Shown one piece after another: positions 8,277-19,700 of a DNA stretch of 64,000 nt (position 1 is its first letter; each line of letters opens with the position of its first letter). The DNA is taken from NCBI GenBank assembly GCA_963742535.1, contig CAVUMC010000001.1, positions 124,001-188,000 on the forward strand. The letters run 5' to 3'. This stretch comes from VRUE01 sp963742535. GTDB lineage: Bacteria > Actinomycetota > Thermoleophilia > Solirubrobacterales > 70-9. The position numbers and the translations under genes were made by a program. Under the pieces are notes generated by a model. That model was not told where the DNA came from, ran no database searches, and saw only the letters and a program-made list of their open reading frames with translations.

Positions 8277-9450
8277 GCACCGCAACCCAGTCCAGTCCGG
8301 CACTCTCGCAAACAGCCACCGAGGGCCGCCGCGTCCCCTTCATCAGACTCGACGCTGCGCACCCAGAGCTGATGCGCGGAGCTGCTCGAGGTGGTCGGCC
8401 GGGTCGCCCATGACGCCGCCTTCACCCTTGGCCCTGAGGTCGAGGACTTCGAGAACAACTTCGCCGCTTACTGCGAAACGGACGAGGCGATCGGCGTCTC
8501 TTCCGGGACGATGGCGCTGGAGCTCGCCCTGCGCGGGCTCGGCATCGGTCCCGGCGACGAGGTGATCGTCCCCACCTACACCTTCATCGCTACCGCCGAG
8601 GCAGTCAGCACCGTCGGTGCGACCCCGGTCCTGGTCGACATCGATCCCGAGACGCGCCACGATCACCGCTGAGATCGTCGAGCGGGCGCTGACCGAGCGC
8701 ACCCGCTGCGTGATCCCGGTCCACCTCTTCGGCCGCACCGGTCGACATGGATCCGATCCTCGAGCTCTGCCGTCGCGCGCGGCATCGCCGTGATCGAGGA
8801 TGCCTGCCAGGCGCACGGCGCCCGCTACAAGGGCACGCCGGGTCGGCTCGCTCGCCGACGCCGGCTGCTTCAGCTTCTACCCGACCAAGAATCTCGGCGG
8901 TTGGGGCGACGGCGGTGCCCTCGTCACCAACAACGCCGAGCTGGCCGCAAAGGTAACGCTGCTGCGCTCGCACGGCGAGTCGCCACGCCACAACCACCAG
9001 CTGGTCACCGGCACCCACCGTCTCGACGCGCTGCAGGCGGCGATCCTCGACGTCAAGCTGCGCCACCTCGACGACTGGAACGCGAGTCGCGCAGCGTGCT
9101 GCCGCGACACTGGCCGAGGCGCTGGTCGATACCAACGTCGAGCTGCCCCCGGCCGCGGACGACGAACTGCGACCACGTCTACCACCTCTTCGTCGTCCGC
9201 ACGCCGGAGCGCGATGCCCTGCGCGACCACCTCGACGCGCAGGGCGTGGCCAGCGCGATCCACTACCCCACCCCGGTCCACCTGCAGCCCGCCTACGCTG
9301 AGCTCGGGCTCGGCCCCGGCTCGCTGCCCGTCGCCGAGCGACTGGCGAGCGAATCCTGCTCGCTGCCGGTCTTCCCGGCGATCGAGGACTGGCACATCGA
9401 CCGAGACCGTCGCGGCGGTGCAGAGCTTTGGCGCAACCGGCAACAGCTGA
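8273..9450 (+). CDS. DegT/DnrJ/EryC1-family sugar aminotransferase (multiple frameshifts)
   Basis: Reading through about eight net +1 shifts (near 8376, 8657, 8741, 8787, 8841, 9095, 9170 and 9402) gives a complete PLP-dependent aminotransferase of about 390 residues. It starts at GTG with VPFIRLDAAHPELM. Family motifs in order are IGVSSGTMALELALRGLGI (PLP phosphate cup), VIVPTYTFIATAEAV, IEDACQAHGARYKG (PLP-binding Asp), CFSFYPTKNLGGWGDGG (Schiff-base Lys), and the C-terminal DHVYHLFVVR and IHYPTPVHLQPAY. These enzymes transaminate nucleotide-linked keto-sugars such as 3- or 4-keto-6-deoxyhexoses. As written it cannot be translated in one piece, but every conserved block is present, which argues for sequence errors rather than decay. 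Confidence 0.8.
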
Positions 9451-10662
9451 GCAGCAAGCGGCAAGCGGGCGCCGCGCGCTGCGCGTCTGCATGGTCCACT
9501 ACTCGGACTTCGTCGTCGACTCACGCATCCAGCGCCAGGCGCGCGCCCTGGCCGAGCGTGGCGACCGCGTCGACTGCGTCTGCCTCAACGACGACGCGGA
9601 GTTCGATGTCGGCGAGGGCAAGATCGCCCTGCACCGTGCTGCGGCCGAGTAAGCCACGCGGCGGCGCCCGCGCCTACCTCGAGGGCAACGCCCGCTTCCT
9701 CGCCGGCGCCGCCCGCAAGGTCAGCGCCCTCGATCGCAGTGGTCGCTTCGACCTGATCGAGATCCACAACATGCCCGACGCGCTGGTCTTCGCCGCCCTG
9801 CGGCCGAAGCTGCGCGGCACGCCGATGATCCTCAACTTCCACGACACCTTCCCCGAGCTCTTCGCCACCCTCTTCGACCGCCCGCCCAATCATCCGCTGG
9901 TACGTCTGATCCGGGTCGAGGAGCGGATCAGCGCCGCACTCGCCGACGGCCACATCTTCGTCACCGACGAGGCCCGCGAGCTGCTGCGCGCAGCGCGGAA
10001 TCGACGGCAAAGCACACGCAGGTGGTGATGAACACGCCCGACGAGCGCGTCTTCGGCGAGCGTCGCCAGCCCAAGGCCGCCACCCAGCGAGGGCGAGCTG
10101 CGCGTCGTCTACCACGGCGGTCTCGCCGATCGCTTCGGCGTCGAGACGCTGGTGCGCGCGGTGGCGATGCTGCGCAATCGCAGCGAGCCGGTCGCGCTGG
10201 ACGTCTACGGCTCCGACGCCGAGGCGGCACGGCCGCCTCGCCGCGCGTCGCCGCCGAGGTCGCACCCGAAGGGCGTGCGGATCGCGCCGCAGCCGACGCC
10301 GGTCGAGGAGATCCCGGCCCGCCTAGCCGAGGCCGACCTCGGCGTGGTCCCGACCCTGCGCGACGACTTCACCGAGCTGCTGCTGCCGGTCAAGCTGCTC
10401 GAGTACGTCCACATGGGCCTGCCGGTCGTCGCCTCGCGACTGCCGGTGATCGAGCGCTACTTCGGTGACGACGTTCTCCTCGCCGAGCCCGGCGACGCCG
10501 CCTCGATCGCCGCCGCGATCGAAGGCGTGCGGGCCGACCCGGTGGCGGCCGCAGATGCGCGCCGAGCGCGCCTCCAAGCGGCTGGCGAAGATCGAGTGGC
10601 GCCAGCAGCGAGAGGGATACCTGCGAACTGGTCGACGGCCTGGTCAGCGGGCGCGGAGCTGA
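9428..10662 (+). CDS. Glycosyltransferase family 4 (multiple frameshifts)
   Basis: The protein starts at a TTG inside the end of the aminotransferase gene. It has an N-terminal RVCMVHYSDFVVDSRIQRQA (GT-B acceptor domain). It then continues in other frames through RPSKPRGGARAYLEGNARFL, LIEIHNMPDALVFAALRPKL, MILNFHDTFPELFATLF, VVYHGGLADRFGVETLVRAV and VPTLRDDFTELLLPVKLLEY to a final Lys/Arg/Gln-rich helix ending at a TGA at 10660-10662. Shifts, mostly net +1, lie near 9640, 9993, 10010, 10095, 10229-10270, 10550 and 10625. The FTELLLPVKLLEYVHMGLPV stretch corresponds to the donor-sugar-binding E-x7-E region. It probably adds one sugar to the repeat unit. The last shift leaves the exact stop uncertain. 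Confidence 0.7.
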
Positions 10663-10663
10663 G

Positions 10664-11502
10664 ATGGCCGAGCTGCTGCTGATCACCCCCGCCCGCGACG
10701 AGGCCGCCCACCTGGAGCGGACGATCCGCGCCGTCGCCGCGCAGACGCAGCGGCCCGACCTCTGGCTGATCGTCGACGACGGCTCAACCGACGCGACGCC
10801 CGAGATCCTCGCCCGCGCCGCCGCCGAGCTGCCTTTCCTGCGGGTGCTGCAGGCGCCGCAGCACGAGGACAGCAGCGGCGACCGGCTCGCCCTCGCCGCC
10901 GAGGCGCGCGCCTTCAACTGGGCGCTGGCAGAGGTCGAACTCGCTGACTACACCCACATCGGCAAGCTCGACGCCGACATCGAGCTCTCCGCCGAGTACT
11001 TCGAGCGCCTACTGCGACATTTCGATGAGCGAGCCCGAGCTGGGTGTCGCCGGTGGCCGCCTGCTCGAGCGCGGCACAGCGGCTGGCAGCCGACCGCAGG
11101 TGCCCGACTACCACGTGCGCGGCGCGCTCAAGCTCTACAGCCGCGAGTGCTTCGCTTCGATCGGCGGCATCGAGGAGCGCCTCGGCTGGGACACGATCGA
11201 CGAGACCTACGCTCGCATGCACGGCTATCGCCACCCGCTCGCTTCCCCGAGCTCACCGCCCGCCACCACCGTCCGGTGGCGACCCGCAACGGCACCCTGC
11301 GCGGGCGCGCCCGCCACGGTCAGTGCGCCTACATCCTCCGCTACGGCGCCTGGTGGGTGGCCCTGCGCTCGCTCAAGGTCGCCTGCTCGCGTCCCTACGG
11401 GCTTTCTGGCCTCGCCTTCTTCTACGGCTACACTGCGCTCGGCGCTGCGCCGCGACGACGCGGGTCGAGGACGAGCATTTCCGCCGTTTCGTCGTCACAT
11501 GA
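10664..11502 (+). CDS. Glycosyltransferase family 2 (frameshifted)
   Basis: A GT-A glycosyltransferase starting MAELLLITPARDEAAHLERT, with GGAG five bases before the ATG. Motifs are WLIVDDGSTDATPEILARAA at about residue 35 (nucleotide-binding Asp) and THIGKLDADIELSAEYF at about 95 (DxD). It continues after a shift near 11026 with ELGVAGGRLLERG, YHVRGALKLYSRECFASIGG and LGWDTIDETYARMHGYR, then FPELTARHHRPVATRNGTLR. The last frame gives RVEDEHFRRFVVT and a stop at 11502. Net shifts fall near 11026, 11240 and 11440. The ~280-residue size and motif order match GT2 enzymes of exopolysaccharide loci. Confidence 0.75.
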
Positions 11503-11566
11503 GTTGCGCAGGCCGGCGTCGACCCCGGCGAAAGTTCCTGCGTTTTTCACCCGTTCATAAGCAGAC

Positions 11567-12470
11567 ATGGCATTCGTAGACACGATCAGGCAGCTCTGGC
11601 AGCGCAAATTGCTGGTCGGAATCGTGCTCGTCTTCGCGATCTTCGCCGCGATCCTCACCGCCTACCGAGTCAGTGTTTCGCCCCCGGGCCTGCACAAGCG
11701 CGACTTGCAGGTCGCAGCGGCGTCGAGCCAGATCCTCGTCGACTCACACAAGTCGACCCTGGTCAACGGCGCCTCGGTGGACACCTTCGACGCCCTCGCC
11801 ACGCGGGCGAAGATCTACGGCCAGTACTTGAGCAGTCTCGAAGCTCGGCACGAGATCGCCAAGCTGGTCGGCGTCCCACCCGAGACGATCTCCACCGCGG
11901 GTCCGTACAGCCCTGAAACGGGCAGGAATCAGCTACGAATCGCAGCCATCCGGCGAACGCGCCAGCGAACTGCTGAAGGAAGGCGCCGTCAACCGCCTCG
12001 TCTTCACCGCTCAGGAAGGCGTACCGATCCTCTCGGTCAGCGCCCAAGCGCCCACCACGGACCGTGCCGTCGCCCTTGCAAGCGCTTCCTTTCAAGTCTT
12101 GACTCACTATGTGAACAGCCTCGAGGCCGACGATCAACCGGTCAAAGAGGAAGTCACCCTGCGCGAGCTGGGCACTCCCCAGGGCGGCACACTCGGCAGC
12201 TCCAACGGCAAGATCCTGATGGTGCTGGCCTTCCTTGCCGTCGCCGGGCTCGGCTGCGCCGCGATCCTGCTGGTTCCCGGCTTCGCCCGCCGCTGGCGGG
12301 CGCTGGACGACGTCGACCGCGCGCACGATCAGGCCTTTGCGGAGTCTTACCAGGCCAGCGTCGTCGACCACCAGGCTCCTGCCCAGCACGGCGATGGCTA
12401 CGAGGCCAAGCACCTCGAGGGTGAGGGCATAGAGCCGCTGGCCCGACACCCAGCACAGCACCTGGGCTAA
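11567..12470 (+). CDS. Wzz/YveK-like polysaccharide chain-length determinant (one frameshift)
   Basis: The N-terminus MAFVDTIRQLWQRKLLVGIV is a short cytoplasmic segment followed by a first membrane helix (about residues 16-34). A long extracytoplasmic, helix-rich part follows, including SSQILVDSHKSTLVNG and ALATRAKIYGQYLSS. A second helix, LMVLAFLAVAGLGCAAILLV, lies near the end. This two-helix layout is that of Wzz and YveK-type polysaccharide co-polymerases, which set chain length at the membrane. One +1 shift near 11930 joins ...YSPETG to GISYESQPSGERASELLKEG. There is no tyrosine kinase domain. Its stop overlaps the ATG of the ligase/polymerase gene (TAATG). Confidence 0.7.
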
Positions 12471-13871
12471 TGGAGGCGACGACCGGGGTCGGCCCGTTCG
12501 TTGGGCAGCCTCCCGCCACCGAAGCAACCGCCCGCCGCCGCTCCCTGTCGGACGCGGCGGCCAGCCGCATCGCCGATTGGCCGGACACCACTCGCCTTCT
12601 GCCCTGGGCACTGTTCGGCTTCGTCGCGATGCTGTGGGTGATCCCCTTCGACAGCATCATCCTGCCGATCCGCACGCCGGTCGACGCCACCTTCGACCGC
12701 GTCTTCCTCGTCGCGCTCGCCGCGATTTGGCTCGTCAGCGACAGCTCCAAGCCCCGCGACCGCTCGGTGCGGCGCAGCCCAATTCACTGGGCGTTCGCGA
12801 TTTTCATCCTCGTCGCCCTGCTCTCCGTCCTCCTCCGCGATGAGACACTGGTCCGGGTCGGCGGCCTCGACCTCTCGATCAAACAACTGGCGCTGCTCGC
12901 TTCGTACGGAATCTTCTTCGCCCTCGCCGCCTCGATCATCCGGCCCAGCGAGCTGCCAAAGCTGACCAAGGCGATGCTCGGCTTCGCCTGCTTCACCGCC
13001 CTTGCCGTGATCGTCGAGTACAGGCTCGGCGTCAACATCTTCCACGACTGGATCGGCCCCCTTTTCCCCGGCTACGTGCGCCCGGAAGGAATCGGCACCT
13101 ACGACTCGATCGGGCGCAAGCTGATCTACGGCCCGTCGGTGCAGCCGCTGGCCGTCGCCGTGATGTTCTCGCTGGCGCTTCCCTTCGCCTTCGCCTGGCT
13201 GCTGCAGGCCAAGGAGCGCCGCCAGCGCCTGCTCTACGGCGCCGCTGTGCTGATCCTGATCGGCGGCGCGGTGGCGACCCAGAAGAAGACCAGCATGGTC
13301 GGCCCGCTGATTTGCATCGTGGTCCTCTGCGCCTACCGGCCGCGGGCGATGGTACGCCTGGCGCCGTGGGCAATCGTCCTGGTCGGCGTCGTGCACGCCT
13401 TCGCGCCCGGCGCACTCGGCTCCGTCGTCGACCAGTTCGCTCCCGGCACGGTGACCAAAGTCAACACGACCAAGGACCGGGCCAGCGACTACGACGCGGT
13501 CGAGCCCGATATCGCCGGCCACCTGCTGACCGGGCGCGGCTACGGCAGCTACGACCAAAAACAGCATCGCATCCTCGACAACCAGTACCTGTCGCTCGCG
13601 ATCGAAGTCGGCCTGATCGGACTGCTCGCCTACCTGGCGATCTTCGTCACGGCCTTCTTCAGCGCTCACCCGACAGCGCGCTCCGGCGACCCGGACCGGG
13701 CGACCCCCGGCGCTGGCAGCGGCGACGTCGATCATCGTCGCCCTGGTCGCGGGGGCGATCCTCGACTTCCTCTCCTTTCCCCAGCTCGCCTACCTCTTCT
13801 GCTTCGTCGCGGCGATCGCCTACGTCTCCGGGCGCGAGCAGCTCTCGAAAACGCGCGCGCAGGCGTCGTAA
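12470..13871 (+). CDS. O-antigen ligase/polymerase-like membrane protein (frameshift near end)
   Basis: A polytopic protein of about 466 residues with some ten hydrophobic segments, for example WALFGFVAMLWVIPF, AFAIFILVALLSVLL and LLASYGIFFALAASII. It has a large loop before the C-terminal helices containing HLLTGRGYGSYDQ, the region that carries functional Arg and His residues in WaaL and Wzy (Wzy_C/PF04932 type). The frame is clean to about 13700. One +1 shift near 13706 then restores ALAAATSIIVALVAGAILDF and LAYLFCFVAAIAYVSGREQL, ending at TAA 13869-13871. It should polymerise or ligate lipid-linked oligosaccharide on the outer membrane face; which of the two cannot be decided. Confidence 0.75.
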
Positions 13872-13911
13872 GCGGCTCGGCCACCCCGGGGCTCGACCAA
13901 CCCTCTTGCCC

Positions 13912-15162
13912 TTAGAGCGTAAGAGCGAGGTCCAGTACTTCTGCGCTGCGCGTCGCCCAGGAGTTGCGGGCGACGAAGTCGCGCCGGTCGGCCTCGCTGG
14001 CGGAACCCGTGGCAAGCGCCTCGCGCACGCCGGCGACGAAATCGCCTCCGGGGGCGACGCGGATGACCGGGGCATCGGCGCGGCGCACCGGCTCGAGGTC
14101 GGTGGCCACGGTCGGGGTGCCCGAGGCGAGGTACTCATAGAGCTTCAGCGGGCTCATCGCCTCGGTCAGCGGCGTCCGACGGTGGGGCAACAAACAGACG
14201 TCGGCGGCGTGACAGAGAGAGGCGACTTCGTCGCGGCGCACCGAATCGTGGCTGACGACGTTGGGCTCGGCCAGAGCGGCGGCGAGGTGGTCGGGTTCGG
14301 TGATCGGCCCAACCAGGACGATCGTTGCGTTGGGCCAGGCCCGAGCAACCGCGCAGAGGGCCTCGGTATCGATGCGGCTGTCGATGGTGCCGACGTAGAA
14401 CAGCCGCGGGCCGGGCAGGTCCTCGAACCAGGCCGGCGGCGGCCCCGGCGCGAGCCACATCTCCGCGTCGACCCCGTTGGGCACGACGGCGGCCGGGCCC
14501 GTGGGTGATACCCGTTCGACGATCGCTTCGCTGACGGCGCAGAGGCGACGCCCGTCGCGCGCCACTCGCTCGTAAGCCTCGAGCAGGCTGGGGCGCCAGC
14601 GCTGGTAGTCAGGGTGGGCGGAAAGGTCGTCGTTGGCAAAGAGGGTTACGGGACCTGCCCACTCGAGCGGAGCGAACCCGGCAACAAAAGGCTGAACCGT
14701 GATCACCGCTGGGCGCTCCATGCCATGGCGCTCGGCGACCCGTTGCAGGCGACGATCGTAAGCGCGATAAACGCGTTCGAGGGCGGCGATCGAAACCGGT
14801 TCGCGGCGACGCCAACGCAGAGGCTGCCAATGGCCATCCCTAAGGCTCGAGTTGAACTTGAGAGGACGTTCGATCAGGTCCTTCGCCAGCTTGATCGGAG
14901 CGCTTCGCGGGCGATCGCAGATCAGCACCCGATCGAGCTCGGGATCATCAAGCAGGGCGAGGGCGAGCTGGTCCTGCGGGGAGAACATTTCGCGCGCCTG
15001 GGCGGCGGCCCAGGTGAGGTCGTCGAAGCTGAAGATGACCTGCCGGGCCGGCCCGAGGCCTGGGCCTGTGGCGTGTTCGCTGGCAATCCCATGGTTCGAC
15101 CCGGCATCCAATCTACAAACGACGTCGGTACGACCCGGCTTGCGGCGGAAGTTGCCAGGCAC
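13912..15162 (-). CDS. Glycosyltransferase family 4, convergent
   Basis: An intact 416-residue GT-B glycosyltransferase on the opposite strand to its neighbours. The acceptor domain contains QPFVAGFAPLEWAGPVTLFA. The donor domain begins at about residue 250 with PGPRLFYVGTIDSRIDTEAL and includes LPHRRTPLTEAMSPLKLYEY and LASGTPTVATDLEPVRRADA, the E-x7-E-like nucleotide-sugar site. Start choice is uncertain: the first 35 residues are not family-like and a start nearer RQVIFSFDD is possible. It lies between the ligase-like gene and the flippase gene and shares the 15163-15181 gap as a divergent promoter with the latter. Confidence 0.8.
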   Translation of the reverse strand: MPGNFRRKPGRTDVVCRLDAGSNHGIASEHATGPGLGPARQVIFSFDDLTWAAAQAREMFSPQDQLALALLDDPELDRVLICDRPRSAPIKLAKDLIERPLKFNSSLRDGHWQPLRWRRREPVSIAALERVYRAYDRRLQRVAERHGMERPAVITVQPFVAGFAPLEWAGPVTLFANDDLSAHPDYQRWRPSLLEAYERVARDGRRLCAVSEAIVERVSPTGPAAVVPNGVDAEMWLAPGPPPAWFEDLPGPRLFYVGTIDSRIDTEALCAVARAWPNATIVLVGPITEPDHLAAALAEPNVVSHDSVRRDEVASLCHAADVCLLPHRRTPLTEAMSPLKLYEYLASGTPTVATDLEPVRRADAPVIRVAPGGDFVAGVREALATGSASEADRRDFVARNSWATRSAEVLDLALTL

Positions 15163-15181
15163 GGCGGCCGTTTGTCCCTAG

Positions 15182-16723
15182 ATGAACGACCAGGACTTTG
15201 CCCGGGATGAGCTCTCGTCCGAGCAGCTGAAGGACGCTGCTGTTGCCGGCGTGCGCTGGACGACCGCGGCCCGCGTCGGCATCGAAGTGATCACCCTCGC
15301 CTCCGCGGTAGTCCTGGCGCGGCTGATCGGTCCCGCCGGCTTCGGCGAGGCGGTGGTGCCGCTGATCCTGGTTCCACTGGCGACGATCATGACCTTCGAG
15401 GGCTTTGGTAGCGCCCTGGTGCAACGCAAGGAAGTCGATCGCACTCATGTCGAGGCGGCGATGCTGGCGAGCCTGCTGACCGGTGTGGTCCTCACCGCCG
15501 CCACCCTCGCCCTGGCGGAGCCGCTGGGCAAGCCGCTCTTTGGCGCCGACACCGCCAACCTGCTGATGATGATCTCGCCGGTCTTCGCTCTGGCCGGCGT
15601 GGCGGCCGTGTCTCGCGGCCTGCTCTGGCGAAGGCTCGACTTCCGCCGGGTCAGCCTGATCGAAATGGCGGCGCTGGCGATGGCCGCGATCGGCTCGGTT
15701 GCACTCGCCGTCTCCGGCCTCGACGCCGAGGCGATAGTTCTCGGGGCGCTCTTCGGCTCGCTGGTCACCGCGATCCTGCTGCTCGCCGCCGCGCCGCCCC
15801 CGATGCCGCGCTGGCACCGGGGAGCACTCGGGGAAATCATGGGCTTCGGGCTGCCGGCGTCAGCCGCCGGCCTGACCTCGGTCGCGATCACCAACGCCAC
15901 CCTCGCCGTTGCCGCGATTCGGCTCACGCCGAGCATGGTCGGCCTCTTCTGGCGCGCCTTCCAGCTCGGCGTGATCTACCAGGAAAAGATCAGCGGGATC
16001 ATGATCCGGCTGGCCTTCCCGGTCTACTCGCGGACCACCGACCTGAACGAACTTCGCCGCTTCCACGAGCGGGCGACGCGCATCCACGCCGCCGTCCTGC
16101 TGCCGCTGCTCGCGCTGCTGATCGTGACCGCGCCGGACCTCGTGCCGTGGCTCTTCGGCGAGCGCTGGGCACCGGCCGTCGAGCCGGTCCAGATCCTCAG
16201 CCTGGCCGGGATGATCGCCGCGATCCTCACCGGCTACCCGCAGATCATGCTCGCCGCCGGCAAGCCGCGGGTGCTTCTGCTCTTCAACATCTTCCTGCTG
16301 GCGCTCTACCTGGGCGTCTCCTGGATCGCGGCTCCGCACGGAATCATCGCGCTCTCCTGGGCGGTGGTCGGAGTCCACGTCTGCCTGCTCGTCTCGGTCT
16401 ACGCCGTGCTGTTTCGGGGGGTGCTCGGCATCCCGGTCCGCCGCATGATCACCGACCTCTTCCCCGCCGTCGCCAGCAGCGTCCTGATGTTTCTGGTGGT
16501 CAACCCGGTCGCCGAACTTCTGCGCAATGTGGACGCCCCGATCCTCGTCCTGCTCGCCGCCGTCGGCGCCGTTGGGGCGTGGGCGTACATGGCGGCCCTC
16601 TACAGCCTTTTCCCTGCCGTTTGGGACGACGTGGCCCAGTTGGCCAGGCGCGTTTTGCCCGCCCGAACCACACCTATCAACGCGTTGCTTTCACGACGCA
16701 CCATGGAAGGAACCAGCCCGTGA
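15182..16723 (+). CDS. Wzx-like lipid-linked oligosaccharide flippase (PST family)
   Basis: An intact 513-residue polytopic membrane protein with about 12-14 hydrophobic segments. The N-terminal AVAGVRWTTAARVGIEVITL and VVLARLIGPAGFGEAVVPLI and the following FGSALVQRKEVD match the polysaccharide export (PST/Wzx, MOP superfamily) signature. Such proteins flip undecaprenyl-linked repeat units across the membrane. The stop TGA (16721-16723) overlaps the GTG start of the giant exported protein, so export of glycan and synthesis of that protein are translationally coupled. It probably serves the 8-14 kb gene set. Confidence 0.85.
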   Translation: MNDQDFARDELSSEQLKDAAVAGVRWTTAARVGIEVITLASAVVLARLIGPAGFGEAVVPLILVPLATIMTFEGFGSALVQRKEVDRTHVEAAMLASLLTGVVLTAATLALAEPLGKPLFGADTANLLMMISPVFALAGVAAVSRGLLWRRLDFRRVSLIEMAALAMAAIGSVALAVSGLDAEAIVLGALFGSLVTAILLLAAAPPPMPRWHRGALGEIMGFGLPASAAGLTSVAITNATLAVAAIRLTPSMVGLFWRAFQLGVIYQEKISGIMIRLAFPVYSRTTDLNELRRFHERATRIHAAVLLPLLALLIVTAPDLVPWLFGERWAPAVEPVQILSLAGMIAAILTGYPQIMLAAGKPRVLLLFNIFLLALYLGVSWIAAPHGIIALSWAVVGVHVCLLVSVYAVLFRGVLGIPVRRMITDLFPAVASSVLMFLVVNPVAELLRNVDAPILVLLAAVGAVGAWAYMAALYSLFPAVWDDVAQLARRVLPARTTPINALLSRRTMEGTSP

Positions 16724-19700
16724 CCGCCAATAGTGGCCGTTTTTCGACCTTTCTTTCCGCCAATCGCTGGGAGAATGTGAGCGTGCCAATTTCACGGTCA
16801 CCTTGGATTCGTGGCCGTCGAGCCAGGTCACTCGAGGGCGTTCTCGCCCTCGCGCTCGGCGCCCTGATCGCACTGATGCTGCTCGGCTCGACGCGGGCGG
16901 AGGCTGCCGTCGTCTGCCCCAACCCCGTCCCGGTCGTCAACGAGAACGAGTGCCACACCGGCACGTCTTCGTGGGCGGTCGACGAATACAGCCAGGAACT
17001 CGGCGGCTTCACCACCAAGACCAGCGTCAACCTCGGCGAAAGCGTGACGCTGAAGATCGGTCGCAACGGCCCCGTCTCTCCGACCAAGACGATGAGCATC
17101 TCGGTCTACCGCATGGGCTACTACGAAGGGCTCGGCGGGCGCCTGGTCAACAGTGCCAGCAACGTCGCGATCAACAACACCTTCGAATGCGAAGCGATGG
17201 ATCCGGCCACCGGCAAAGTCTCGTGTAACAACTGGAAAGCGACCTACACGATTCCCGGCAGCTCTTTCCCCGCCTCCGGCGTCTACCTCGCCAAGCTGAA
17301 AGCTTCGACCGGCGACGAAACGCAGGTCGTCTTCACGGTTCGCGACGACAGCCGCCAGCCGAACTCGGAAATGCTCTACGTCCTGCCGATCAACGATTAC
17401 CAGGCCTACAACACCTTCGGCGGCAAGTCCCTCTACTGGGGTTACGAAGGCGGCAATACCGCTTCGGGGACCGACCGCGCGGTCAAGGTCTCCTTCGACC
17501 GGCCCTTCTCCCAGGCCGGCGCCCACCTCAACTGGTTCACCGGCCCCGACTTCGACCTGCTCGCCTGGCTGGAGAAGCAGGGCTACGACGTCTCCTACAC
17601 CGATGACGTCCAGGTCGCCACCCATCCGGCGGAACTGCTCGACCACGAAGCCGATGTCGTCTCCGGTCACTCCGAGTACTGGACCGAACAGCAGTTCAAA
17701 GCCTTCATGGCGGCACGCGAAGCCGGCGTCAACATCGCCTCCTTCTCGGCCAATACGGCGTACTGGAAGGTGCGCTACGAGGACGGCAACCGCACCCTGG
17801 TCTGTTACAAGACCGTCCAGGGTCAGGGTTCGACCGGCAGCGGCTCGATCAGCGACAACGATTGGGGCCCCGACGGGATCAAGGGCACCGCCGACGATGC
17901 CCTCGGCCTCGACGGCAAAGCCGGCACCGCCGACGACAACCCGCAGAACTCGACCACCACCTTCCGCGACAACGGGGCGCCTCCTGGTGATCCCGGCGCT
18001 CCGCCCGGCGGCCGCGTTGGCCCCGACATGCCCGAGAACCAGCTCTTCGGCGTGATGTACGTCGGCGATAACGATGCTCGGAGCTTCCCCGTCACCGTAC
18101 CCCCGGGTAACGCCAACGAAGAATTCGCCTCCAACCGCATCTGGCGCAACACCGGCATTGCCGAGAACTCGACCACGACCATCGGCTCGCGGCTCGTCGG
18201 CTGGGAGTGGGACGCGATCCCGACCCAGGCCCAGTACCTCTCGCGCGAGCCAAGCGGCGTCAAGAGCATCTTCGCGACCAACGTACAAACCGCCAACGAC
18301 AATTCGTGGCTGCTCGACGAGGGGCGCCTGCGCAATACCGAACCGCCCCCCGGCCAACCCGGCACAGTGGGAGGTGTCACCTTCACTGCCCCGAGCGGAG
18401 CGGAGGTGTTCGCCAGCGGCACCATGGAATGGGCCTACGGCCTCTCCGGCGATCCCGACGAACGCATCCAGCAGGCGACGTACAACGTCTTGTCAGACAT
18501 GGGGATCCAGCCGAACACCCCTGACGAAGAACTCAACCTCGACCCGGCCGGATCGAATCGAGCCCCGAACGGCGGCTTCACGATCTCCCAGAGCCCGGCG
18601 AAAACCAACACAACCATCACCTTCGACGCTTCGGCATCGCGCGACCCCGACGGCGTAATCGCCAAATACGAATGGGACCTGGACGGCAACGGGAGCTTCG
18701 AGACCAACACCGGCAGCAAAGCCACGGCGACTCGCAGCTATTCCGCCGAGGGCGAATACACCGTGCGCCTGCGCGTCACCGACAACGGTGGCGCCACCGA
18801 CACGGCGGTGCGCACGCTGACCATCATCAACAACCTGCCGCCGACGGCGAGCTTCATCACCTCACCCACCTTCGTCAAAAAAGGCGAACCGATCAGCTTT
18901 GACGCCTCGAGCTCCAAAGATCCCGACGGCACCATCGCCAAATACGAATGGGACTTCGACGGCAACGGCACTTATGAGACCAGCGGCGGCAGCAACCCCG
19001 TGATCTCGCACAGCTACGCGACCCCTGCCACCTACACGGTCGGACTTCGGGTAACCGACAACGGCGGCAAGACCTCCACGACGACGCGCTCGGTCAGCGT
19101 CAACAGCGGCGAAATCAGCAAATACAGCGACTCTGTGCTCGCCACGGCGGGCCTCGTTCACTACTGGCGCATGGGTGAGACCACCGGCGGCACCTTCGCC
19201 GACAGCAAGGGCTCGAGCCCCGCCACCACCTTCGGCGAACCTACTCTTGGCGTCACCGGCGGTGTCAGCAACGATCCCGACCGCGCGGCGGAGTTCGACG
19301 GCAGCAACGATGCGGCCAAAGCCTCCGTTGACCTCTCGGGAACCCATGCGGCAACGGTCGAATTCTGGCTCAAGTGGGACAACTTCACCAACGACGATCG
19401 CCTGGCGATGGAGTTCACGCCCAACTTCAACGCATCCCCAGGTGGCTTCCTGGTCGATCCCAACGCCCCCCAGCTCGGCGGCACCTTCGGCGTCGGCATC
19501 GGCAGCGGCACTTCACGCAACACCGCCTACTTCGAACGCCCGAGCGCCGGCCAGTGGCACCACTACGCCTTCGTGCTCGACTCCTCGGCACCCGCGGCGC
19601 AGCAGATCATCCCCTACGTCGACGGTAAAGCGGTCAGCTACCAGAAGATGGACAGCGGCGCCGGCGCCGGCAACTTCGCCAACTCGACGCTCAACTTCAT

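Noticed and set aside
10600..10700. Natural fusion of the GT4 and GT2 genes.
   Set aside because: After the last shift the GT4 frame runs into the GT2 frame, but a TGA at 10660-10662 followed by ATG at 10664 with GGAG is the usual coupled arrangement, so two genes are called.
16147..16719. The giant open frame continues 191 codons upstream of 16720.
   Set aside because: That stretch is a shadow of the intact flippase gene in another frame, has Arg/Pro-rich shadow composition, and the GTG at 16720 has a good ribosome binding site followed by a signal peptide.
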